From NCBI GenBank assembly GCA_002780805.1, contig PEUD01000142.1:3081-8632 (forward strand): a stretch of DNA of 5,552 bases, in the 5' to 3' direction. This document shows positions 1 through 5,026 of this stretch, one piece after another; positions within the stretch are counted from its first letter, which is position 1, and every line of letters starts with the position of its first letter. Below the pieces are notes generated by a model. That model was not told where the DNA came from, searched no databases, and saw only the letters and a program-made list of their open reading frames with translations. A program made the translations under genes and the position numbers. The DNA is from Candidatus Omnitrophica bacterium CG02_land_8_20_14_3_00__42_8 (lineage in GTDB: Bacteria > Omnitrophota > Gorgyraeia > Gorgyraeales > Gorgyraeaceae).

Positions 1-487
1 CGTCTTTTCTCTGATAAAGCTTTGCCCCGCACCTGTCGCATAGACCCTGTTTTTTTGGCGGCATGTTGACTATATGATAATTTGCCCCGCATTTAGAGCA
101 AAGCCTTCTGCCCGTAAGCCTTAAAATAACCGTGCTTATGCCGGTCCTGAAATACACTACTATATCTATAGGTAACTTTAACTTGCTTAGCTCGTTATCC
201 AGCTTTTTTGCCTGATATACAGTTCTTGGGAAACCGTCCAGAACAAAATCTTTCTTGTCTTGAACGTTCTTTATTGTATCCAGCATCGTTTCTATTACAA
301 TATCGTCCGGAACCAGCTCTCCTTTTTCCATAAAGGCTTTTGCCTTTTCGCCTATATCCGTATTATTTTTTACATTCTCTCTTAATATATCCCCCGTAGA
401 CAAATGTAAAAATCCTTTTTTCTCCTGAAGCATAACTGCCTGCGTCCCTTTCCCTGCTCCTGGAGGGCCTAACAATACCATTCTCAT
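1..487 (-). CDS. adk: Adenylate kinase, zinc-lid type (3' end outside window)
   Basis: Catalyses ATP + AMP = 2 ADP in the cytoplasm. 162 residues are readable before the window edge; the family is usually about 210-220, so roughly the last quarter is missing. The protein starts MRMVLLGPPGAGKGTQA, with the P-loop GPPGAGKGT at residues 7-15. STGD follows at 30-33 and DGFPR (AMP-binding region) at 84-88. The LID carries four cysteines, CSKC at 130-133 and CDRC at 150-153, which is the zinc-binding pattern and spacing of Gram-positive-type adenylate kinases. The start is ATG at 487, two bases after the secY stop. A strong AGGAG six bases upstream overlaps the last two Arg codons of secY, suggesting translational coupling. 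An in-frame ATG two codons in (481) is less likely because MR[IM]VLLG is the family's usual start. Confidence 0.97.
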   Translation of the reverse strand, partial: MRMVLLGPPGAGKGTQAVMLQEKKGFLHLSTGDILRENVKNNTDIGEKAKAFMEKGELVPDDIVIETMLDTIKNVQDKKDFVLDGFPRTVYQAKKLDNELSKLKLPIDIVVYFRTGISTVILRLTGRRLCSKCGANYHIVNMPPKKQGLCDRCGAKLYQRKD

Positions 488-489
488 TA

Positions 490-1836
490 CTATCTCCTGC
501 CCCTGATTTTCCCCTTCTTCAGGAAACCTTCGTAATGCCTCATTAAAAGCTGGGATTCCACCGCTCTCATGGTATCAAGCATTACTCCGACTACTATCAA
601 TAGCGCCGTGCCGCCAAAAAAACTGGCTATAAGATATGGTATTTTAAGCCATGCGCCGAGCATGTCAGGAAAAACAGCTATGAACGCAAGGAATATCGCG
701 CCGGGAAGAGTAATCCTTGTCATTATAAAATCAAAATATTCCGCGGTTGGCCTGCCCGGCCTTACGCCAGGAACAAATCCTCCGTATTTTTTCATGTTAT
801 CAGCCACATCAGCAGGATTAAAGGTAATGGCCGTGTAAAAATAAGCAAAGAATATGATCAGCACGCTATAAAGAACGGTATATAAAATATGGCCCCGCAT
901 CAAGGCCTCCGCGAACCTCTGAAGCCCGGCATTAGGTATAAAACCGGCTACTGTCGCCGGAAAAAGTATTATTGACTGAGCAAATATTATAGGTATAACA
1001 CCTGCCTGATTTACTCTTAATGGTATATAGGTGTTTTGTCCGCCGTATACTTTTCTGCCCACGATCCTTTTAGCGTACTGCACAGGAATTTTTCTCTGGC
1101 CCTGGGTAATCAATATGACAGCTACCACTACGGCAACACCTATCACTGACATAAATGCCAATGTAAAAAACGGGTATTTTATTATGCTTTTTTGAGGAGC
1201 AAATATTAATGTAAAGACCTGTTCTAAAGCCGTGGGCAGCCTGGAAATAATGCCGGCTGTTATTACAAGAGATATGCCGTTTCCTATGCCATACTCCTGA
1301 ATCTGCTCCCCTATCCACATTATAAAAGCAGTGCCTGTCGTAAGAGTAAGTACTGTAATCAATCTAAAGCTCCAGCCGGGATTGTCAACAATCTGCAGGC
1401 CCTGAAATCTCGCGGGGCTCTCGAGCCACATGCTTATAAAAAATGCCTGCACGACAGAAAGCACTATCGTACCATACCGCGTATATTGTATCATCTTGCG
1501 CCTGCCTGCTTCGCCTTCTTTTGAAAGTTTCTCAAGATAGGGAACGACCGTCACGAGAAGCTGCAGTATGATAGAGGCTGAGATATAGGGCATTATACCG
1601 AGAGCGAATATGGTAAGGCGCGTCAAGGCGCCTCCTGAAAACATATCCATGATGCCGAAAAGCCCGCCGCCCTGGGACCTTGCTACATTATTAAAGAACT
1701 GTAATAAAGCCGCACCGTTTACACCCGGCGTAGGTATATAGGCGCCAATCCTGTAAATCGCTAAAAGTAAAAGCGTGATGAATAACTTTTTTCTAAGGTC
1801 CGGTATCTTAAAAGAATTTACTAATGCCTGGAGCAT
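490..1836 (-). CDS. secY: Preprotein translocase subunit SecY
   Basis: Central pore subunit of the SecYEG export channel in the cytoplasmic membrane. 448 residues, near the usual 430-445. Hydrophobic stretches fit ten membrane helices, roughly at 18-36, 76-98, 120-138, 158-176, 184-200, 222-244, 276-300, 318-338, 372-392 and 402-422. The plug region GGGLFGIMDMFSGGAL lies at 56-71 and the helix-2 motif GIMPYISASIILQLL at 80-94. EGEAGRRKM (108-115), GIGNGIS (183-189) and the cytoplasmic loop RKIPVQYAKR (248-257) follow. The second large loop, NPADVADNMKKYGGFVPG (340-357), contacts ribosome and SecA in known structures. The tail is very basic (KKGKIRGRR). ATG at 1836 is forced as the start, since an in-frame TAA lies two codons upstream. 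The AGGAG is 13 bases from the ATG, which is long. It sits between rplO (23-nt spacer) and adk (2 nt), the standard order. Confidence 0.98.
   Translation of the reverse strand: MLQALVNSFKIPDLRKKLFITLLLLAIYRIGAYIPTPGVNGAALLQFFNNVARSQGGGLFGIMDMFSGGALTRLTIFALGIMPYISASIILQLLVTVVPYLEKLSKEGEAGRRKMIQYTRYGTIVLSVVQAFFISMWLESPARFQGLQIVDNPGWSFRLITVLTLTTGTAFIMWIGEQIQEYGIGNGISLVITAGIISRLPTALEQVFTLIFAPQKSIIKYPFFTLAFMSVIGVAVVVAVILITQGQRKIPVQYAKRIVGRKVYGGQNTYIPLRVNQAGVIPIIFAQSIILFPATVAGFIPNAGLQRFAEALMRGHILYTVLYSVLIIFFAYFYTAITFNPADVADNMKKYGGFVPGVRPGRPTAEYFDFIMTRITLPGAIFLAFIAVFPDMLGAWLKIPYLIASFFGGTALLIVVGVMLDTMRAVESQLLMRHYEGFLKKGKIRGRR
494..498 (-). promoter_or_regulatory. adk Shine-Dalgarno inside the end of secY
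   Basis: AGGAG lies within the last two arginine codons of secY, six bases before the adk ATG. The ribosome finishing secY would therefore cover the adk start site, the usual arrangement for coupled translation. Confidence 0.8.
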
Positions 1837-1859
1837 GTGTTATATAATTCTCCTATCCC

Positions 1860-2303
1860 CTACTTTATTATTTCACATTTTCCGCCGGCGCTTTTTATTT
1901 TTTCTTCCGCTGACTTTGAAAACGCGTGGGCCTTTACGTGCACAGGGATTTTTATCTCTCCTCTGCCTAGTATCTTTAAAAAATTTACAGGGCCTTTTAT
2001 TATGCCTTTTTCCTTTAATAATTCCGGCGTTACGGACGCCTCTTTTTTTAATTTTGAAAACACATCCAGATTCACGATCGAACGCCCTGCCACAGGCCTT
2101 TTTCTAAACCCTCTTTTTGGTATTTTCCTTATCAGCGGCATCTGCCCGCCTTCAAAACCCGGAGACCTTCCCGCGCCGGAACGGGACATCTGGCCCTTAT
2201 GGCCTCTAGTGGAAGTTTTGCCATGGCCTGAACCAGGGCCTCTTCCTACAATCTTTCTTCTTTTTTTTGCGCCTATAGCAGGCCTTAGATCCTGTATTTT
2301 CAC
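1860..2303 (-). CDS. rplO: 50S ribosomal protein L15
   Basis: Component of the large ribosomal subunit that binds 23S rRNA late in assembly. 147 residues, a normal length. The glycine- and basic-rich N-terminal extension with GRGPGSGHGKTSTRGHKGQ at residues 20-38 threads into rRNA in known ribosome structures. FEGGQMPL follows at 50-57, then RKIPKRGF. The globular C-terminal half ends SAGGKCEIIK. The start is GTG at 2303, preceded by GGGAG six bases upstream; MKIQDLRPA fits the family's usual start. It follows rpsE after a 75-nt spacer with a hairpin; rpmD, which normally lies between these two genes, is absent. It precedes secY by 23 nt. Confidence 0.97.
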   Translation of the reverse strand: MKIQDLRPAIGAKKRRKIVGRGPGSGHGKTSTRGHKGQMSRSGAGRSPGFEGGQMPLIRKIPKRGFRKRPVAGRSIVNLDVFSKLKKEASVTPELLKEKGIIKGPVNFLKILGRGEIKIPVHVKAHAFSKSAEEKIKSAGGKCEIIK

Positions 2304-2329
2304 CCTGTTCTCCCTTTCCGATTACATAT

Positions 2330-2383
2330 CCCGCCCTTTTTACATTAAAATATTATTTTCCTGTAGAAAGGGCGGGGTTCATG
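2330..2383 (-). repeat. Repeat family C, copy 2 in the transcript (rpsE/rplO spacer), hairpin
   Basis: A perfect 10-bp stem, CCCGCCCTTT (2330-2339) with AAAGGGCGGG (2367-2376), encloses a 27-nt AT-rich loop with a small inner dyad (2347-2359). On the transcribed strand it begins with the same CATGAACCCCGC (2383-2372) as the copy after rplF, and the TGA in that string is the rpsE stop codon. No T-run follows. It occupies the place where rpmD normally lies. Confidence 0.7.
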
Positions 2384-2891
2384 CTCCACTCTCTGACATG
2401 TCTCGTTCTAATCTTAATCTCTTCAAGCCGTCAATCGCTGCCTTTGTCACGTTTATAGGATTCTCGGAACCAAGCGATTTTGTAAGTATGTCTTTTATTC
2501 CGGCTGCGTCGCATATAGCGCGCACAGATCCTCCCGCGATAACGCCTGTTCCTTCAAGCGCGGGTTTTAAAAGGACCTTTGCCGCCCCAAAGTGGCCCAC
2601 GATTTCATGAGGTATAGTCTTCCCTCTGACAGGGACTTTAAAAAAATTTTTCTTCGCGTTGGTAAGCCCTTTTCTTATCGCATTCGCGACATCGTTTGCC
2701 TTTCCATAACCGCATCCGACTGTACCGTTGCCGTTTCCTACGGCGATGAGCGCGGTAAATGAAAATCTTTTTCCGCCTTTCACAACCTTTGAAACCCTGT
2801 TGATGGTTATCACTTTTTCTATATACTGGTCTTCCTGGGCTGCGTCAAGTTTTCGCATTAGTCTTTCTTTTGCCTGAATCTTCTCCGCCAT
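2379..2891 (-). CDS. rpsE: 30S ribosomal protein S5
   Basis: Small-subunit protein near the decoding and mRNA-entry region, where it contributes to fidelity. 170 residues, in the usual range. The N-terminal double-stranded-RNA-binding-like domain runs roughly from 22 to 86, with INRVSKVVKGGKRFSF (30-45) and GYGKANDVANAIRKG (61-75). The C-terminal domain follows, with KTIPHEIVGHFGAAKV (91-106) and GTGVIAGG (114-121). The start is ATG at 2891. Upstream, in frame, the reading runs into TAA with no other start codon between. The nearest ribosome-binding site (GAGGG) is 12 nt from the ATG. The stop TGA lies inside the conserved 12-nt end of repeat family C, so the last codons (ESGA) may have been shaped by that element. 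Confidence 0.97.
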   Translation of the reverse strand: MAEKIQAKERLMRKLDAAQEDQYIEKVITINRVSKVVKGGKRFSFTALIAVGNGNGTVGCGYGKANDVANAIRKGLTNAKKNFFKVPVRGKTIPHEIVGHFGAAKVLLKPALEGTGVIAGGSVRAICDAAGIKDILTKSLGSENPINVTKAAIDGLKRLRLERDMSESGA

Positions 2892-2914
2892 ATAATTATT
2901 TAGCCCTCTTTGTT

Positions 2915-3055
2915 AATCGCTGAACTACGCGCGGAAGCTGGCCTTCACTTCGTTCAGGTCAGACGCGGAACTACGCAGAAACTCACGTATAATTTCCGCG
3001 TTTTTCCGCGTCCCGCCAAAGAAACAGTGGCGGGCTTCTGCGTATTTCCGCGATT
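2915..3055 (-). repeat. Repeat family A, copy 2 in the transcript (rplR/rpsE spacer), 141 bp
   Basis: A 141-bp element in the same orientation as the copy at 4887-5026. Its terminal 16 nt (2915-2930 against 3040-3055) are inverted repeats matching at 14 of 16. A longer internal pairing, 2964-2980 with 3036-3052, matches at 16 of 17 positions. It encloses a 7-bp stem-loop (3012-3018 with 3028-3034). The first half holds a different imperfect dyad, CCTTCACTTCGTTCAGG (2942-2958), where the other copy has an unrelated dyad. It begins, in the direction of transcription, directly after the rplR TGA stop. Confidence 0.85.
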
Positions 3056-3433
3056 TCAAAATTTTAGCCCCGCTTCTCTCGCGGCATCAGCAAGGGCCTT
3101 TATCCTGCCGTGATACAGATAGCCGCCTCTGTCAAATACGATTTTTTTAATATCTTTTTTAAACGCCTCTTCCGCGATATACGCGCCCATTTTCTTGGCA
3201 GCCTCTACATTTCCGCCCTTGGCCGTAAATTCTTTCTTAAAAGAACTATCATTAGTGGAAAGTGAAAGCATGGTGCGGCTTGCCGTGTCATCTATGAACT
3301 GAATATAAAGATTGCCGTGGCTTCTATGTACGATAAGCCTCGGCACATCTTTTGTGCCTGATAGTTTTTTGCGTATCTTGTAATGCCTTTTTATTCTTCC
3401 TAATTCCGATTGGCTTTTGATTTTTCTTTTCAC
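3056..3433 (-). CDS. rplR: 50S ribosomal protein L18
   Basis: Binds 5S rRNA and, with L5, helps dock it on the large subunit's central protuberance. 125 residues, typical. Visible family marks are a very basic N-terminus (MKRKIKSQSELGRIKRHYKIRKK) whose middle reads RHYKIRKKLSGT, then RLIVHRSHGNLYIQ at 32-45. The strongly conserved C-terminus begins VFDRGGYLYHGR at 99-110 and ends AREAGLKF. The start is GTG at 3433, with a purine-rich AGGAAGGAAGG ending five bases upstream. A nearby upstream ATG (in the 3440s-3450s) is out of frame. It follows rplF after a 54-nt spacer with a family C hairpin. Repeat element A begins immediately after its TGA stop. Confidence 0.97.
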   Translation of the reverse strand: MKRKIKSQSELGRIKRHYKIRKKLSGTKDVPRLIVHRSHGNLYIQFIDDTASRTMLSLSTNDSSFKKEFTAKGGNVEAAKKMGAYIAEEAFKKDIKKIVFDRGGYLYHGRIKALADAAREAGLKF

Positions 3434-3457
3434 CCCGGCCTTCCTTCCTCATACGCA

Positions 3458-3487
3458 CCCCGCCCAAAAGGAAGAGCGGGGTTCATG
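3458..3487 (-). repeat. Repeat family C, copy 1 in the transcript (rplF/rplR spacer), hairpin
   Basis: A GC-rich stem-loop, 3458-3465 with 3474-3481, in the 54-nt spacer. On the transcribed strand it reads CCCCGCUC...GGGCGGGG, eight pairs including one U.G. It is preceded by the 12-nt CATGAACCCCGC that also precedes the hairpin after rpsE. The element starts right after the rplF TAA. No T-run follows, so it does not look like an intrinsic terminator. Confidence 0.65.
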
Positions 3488-4039
3488 TTACTTCTCCGTG
3501 CCTCCGACTGCCTTGCCGGCTTTCTTTCTGACAAACTCTCCTAAATATCTTATGCCCCTGCCTTTATAAGGCTCCGGCTCAAAGAATGCCCTTATCTCGG
3601 CAGCTGCCTGGCCGACCCTTGCTTTATCAATGCCTTCTATAATAATATAGGCGGGTTTTGGGGGAGCCTTGATTGTTATACCGTCAGGTATCGGATAAAC
3701 TATCTGGTGTGAAAAACCTAAATTTAAAGTAAGTTTCTTGCCATCTGCCTGAGCGCGATAACCAACGCCCACTATTTCAAGAGTTATTATATAGCCTTCG
3801 CTCACACCCTTTACCATATTGTTTATACAGGCCCTGGCCAGGCCATGCATGGCAAACGCGGTTTTGTCTTCCTTTAATCTCTTGACAATAACGCTTGAAT
3901 CGCTAATCTGCGCCTCTACTTCAGAAGGCAGGTTCCAATCCAATTTGCCCTTCGGGCCTTCTACAAAAATTTTTCCGGATTCTATCTTTATTTTTACCTT
4001 ATCCGGAATATGTATTGGTTTTTTGCCGATGAGAGACAT
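3488..4039 (-). CDS. rplF: 50S ribosomal protein L6
   Basis: Large-subunit protein next to the sarcin-ricin loop and factor-binding site, binding 23S rRNA. 183 residues, a few more than the common 175-180; the extra is a short tail, AVGGTEK. The N-terminus MSLIGKKPI is classic, and two related domains follow. The C-terminal signature PYKGRGIRYLGEFVRKKAGK starts at 157. ATG at 4039 is well supported by the protein match. No good Shine-Dalgarno sequence is visible: upstream is AAGAAAAAG, preceded by a short hairpin belonging to repeat B. It is separated from rpsH by an unusually long 129-nt spacer, so simple stop-start coupling is not expected. Confidence 0.97.
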   Translation of the reverse strand: MSLIGKKPIHIPDKVKIKIESGKIFVEGPKGKLDWNLPSEVEAQISDSSVIVKRLKEDKTAFAMHGLARACINNMVKGVSEGYIITLEIVGVGYRAQADGKKLTLNLGFSHQIVYPIPDGITIKAPPKPAYIIIEGIDKARVGQAAAEIRAFFEPEPYKGRGIRYLGEFVRKKAGKAVGGTEK

Positions 4040-4060
4040 CTTTTTCTTATTTGTTGTTTC

Positions 4061-4166
4061 GGCAGACTAAAGTCTGCCCTACAATTTTGTCGCAAAGGCC
4101 TTCACAAACATCCCTGTAGGGGAACCTTAAGGTTCCCCTACAGGGATGTCTCGGCCTTTGCCTTTA
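4061..4166 (-). repeat. Repeat family B, copy 2 in the transcript (rpsH/rplF spacer)
   Basis: Same orientation and same 34-nt and 18-nt conserved parts as the copy at 4600-4672. The arms GCAAAGGCC (4092-4100) and GGCCTTTGC (4153-4161) are perfectly complementary. Here they enclose a 42-bp perfect palindrome (4108-4149) instead of the small hairpin. A further hairpin, GGCAGACT-AA-AGTCTGCC (4061-4078), adjoins it on the rplF side. The element begins two bases after the rpsH stop codon. Confidence 0.88.
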
Positions 4167-4168
4167 TA

Positions 4169-4567
4169 TCACCATACGTAACACAAAACCTCTCCGCCTG
4201 TCTGCATTTCGCTTGCCTGCGTATCTGTTACAATGCCTCTGGAGGTAGATAAAATAGCTATGCCAAGCCCTCCAAAAACCTTCGGGATCCTGTCTTTTTT
4301 CACGTAGATCCTAAGGCTCGGCTTAGATATCCGGCTAAGGCCTTTTATAACAGGTTCTTCGTCGCTTGTATATTTTAAATAAACCCTTAACGCGCCTTGT
4401 TTTTTGTCGTCTACAAATTTAAAATCCTTTATGTATTTCTCTCTTTTAAGTATATTCAATATCTCTTCGGATATCCTGGAAAACTGAATGTCCACCTTTA
4501 TTTTCCTTGCCGTGCTCCCGTTTCTGATTACTGTCAACGCATTACTTATCGGATCCGTTAGGTTCAT
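4169..4567 (-). CDS. rpsH: 30S ribosomal protein S8
   Basis: Binds the central domain of 16S rRNA early in assembly; in E. coli it is also the translational repressor of this operon. 132 residues with the start chosen here, the normal length. It begins MNLTDPISNALTVIRNG, matching the family's usual M-TDPI--mLT-IRN. The C-terminal signature is GLGIAILSTSRGIVTD at 100-115, and the end GGEVLCYVW is near universal. The reading frame stays open upstream to an ATG at 4618, but those 17 extra residues come from repeat B and match nothing in S8. ATG at 4567, with AAGGGG five bases upstream, is therefore the start. The gene is flanked on both sides by copies of repeat B in the same orientation. Confidence 0.97.
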   Translation of the reverse strand: MNLTDPISNALTVIRNGSTARKIKVDIQFSRISEEILNILKREKYIKDFKFVDDKKQGALRVYLKYTSDEEPVIKGLSRISKPSLRIYVKKDRIPKVFGGLGIAILSTSRGIVTDTQASEMQTGGEVLCYVW

Positions 4568-4599
4568 GTATTCCCCTTGTCTCTGAACTGTTTTGGCAG

Positions 4600-4672
4600 C
4601 CCTACAATTTTGTCGCAAAGGCCTTCACAAACAGGCACATTAAAATGTGCCCATTCTCGGCCTTTGCCTTTA
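4600..4672 (-). repeat. Repeat family B, copy 1 in the transcript (rpsN/rpsH spacer)
   Basis: Conserved outer parts at 4600-4633 (34 nt) and 4655-4672 (18 nt) are identical to those at 4077-4110 and 4149-4166. The outer arms GCAAAGGCC (4615-4623) and GGCCTTTGC (4659-4667) are perfectly complementary. They enclose a short hairpin GGCACATT-AA-AATGTGCC (4634-4651). It begins five bases after the first rpsN stop codon. The flanking GGCAG-CCC at 4595-4602 looks like a collapsed version of the hairpin seen beside the other copy. Confidence 0.88.
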
Positions 4673-4677
4673 AACTA

Positions 4678-4863
4678 CTACCAACTTGCTTTCGTTACGC
4701 CCGGTATGTCTCCGCGTGACGCCATTTCCCTGAAGCACAAACGGCAGATCTGGAATTTTCTCAAATATGCGGCCGGCCTGCCGCACAATTTGCATCTATT
4801 GTATTTTCTCACTTTGAATTTAGGCGTTCTTTTTTGTTTTGCTATCAAGCATTCTTTTGCCAA
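4678..4863 (-). CDS. rpsN: 30S ribosomal protein S14, zinc-binding (type Z)
   Basis: Small-subunit head protein that binds 16S rRNA. 61 residues, exactly the short zinc-type length (the zinc-free form is about 90-100). Four cysteines, C24-x2-C27 and C40-x2-C43, form the zinc knuckle: RCKLCGRP and ICRLCFRE. The C-terminus reads MASRGDIPGVTKASW, as in the family. The start codon is TTG at 4863, with a perfect AGGAGG five bases upstream (4869-4874), which settles the start despite the rare codon. The gene ends in a tandem TAG TAG. It sits in the conventional place between rplE and rpsH, but is bounded by repeat A upstream and repeat B downstream. Confidence 0.97.
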   Translation of the reverse strand: MAKECLIAKQKRTPKFKVRKYNRCKLCGRPAAYLRKFQICRLCFREMASRGDIPGVTKASW

Positions 4864-4868
4864 ACTAT

Positions 4869-4874
4869 CCTCCT
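4869..4874 (-). promoter_or_regulatory. Strong Shine-Dalgarno site deciding the TTG start of rpsN
   Basis: On the minus strand AGGAGG, a perfect match to the anti-Shine-Dalgarno consensus, stands five bases before the TTG at 4863. Family length and the MAKE-type N-terminus agree with this start. It lies just after the end of repeat element A. Confidence 0.85.
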
Positions 4875-4886
4875 GCTCCCGCTGTT

Positions 4887-5026
4887 TATCGCTGAACTAC
4901 GCGGAACCCCTCGACAAGCTCGGGGTAAACTCCACGCGGAAAAACGCTGAAATTAAATGCTGACTTCCGCGTATTTCCGCGTCCCACCAAAAAAACAGTG
5001 GCGGGCTTCGGCGTGGTTCCGCGATT
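4887..5026 (-). repeat. Repeat family A, copy 1 in the transcript (rplE/rpsN spacer), 140 bp
   Basis: A 140-bp element filling most of the 161-nt spacer. The ends are imperfect inverted repeats: the 16 nt at 4887-4902 match the reverse complement of 5011-5026 at 13 of 16 positions. Inside are several copies of a CGCGGAA-NN-ACGC unit in both orientations, which can form alternative hairpins. A stem-loop (4983-4989 with 4999-5005) follows, with a G.U pair when read as minus-strand RNA. The first half carries a small dyad CCCCTCGACAAGCTCGGGG (4907-4925) that the other copy lacks. The last 62 nt (4965-5026) match 2994-3055 at 56 of 62 positions. The element's end supplies two bases of the rplE stop codon. 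There is no open reading frame of note inside it. Confidence 0.85.

Noticed and set aside
2330..2383. The family C hairpins as intrinsic terminators
   Set aside because: Neither is followed by a T-run on the transcribed strand, and essential operon genes lie directly downstream.
1837..2610. A 257-codon open frame on the plus strand
   Set aside because: It lies antisense to rplO and rpsE, whose products match their families along their full length. The plus-strand translation has no recognisable domain and is a shadow.
4061..4166. The folded spacers as tRNA, riboswitch or small RNA genes
   Set aside because: No cloverleaf, T-loop or known riboswitch core is visible, and the structure is explained by simple nested inverted repeats.
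4568..4618. A 17-residue N-terminal extension of S8 from an upstream ATG
   Set aside because: The extra residues are translated repeat B, no S8 has them, and a ribosome-binding site stands five bases before the ATG at 4567.
2915..5026. The repeats as a CRISPR array
   Set aside because: Copies are few, far apart, separated by genes and internally palindromic, with no regular repeat-spacer pattern.
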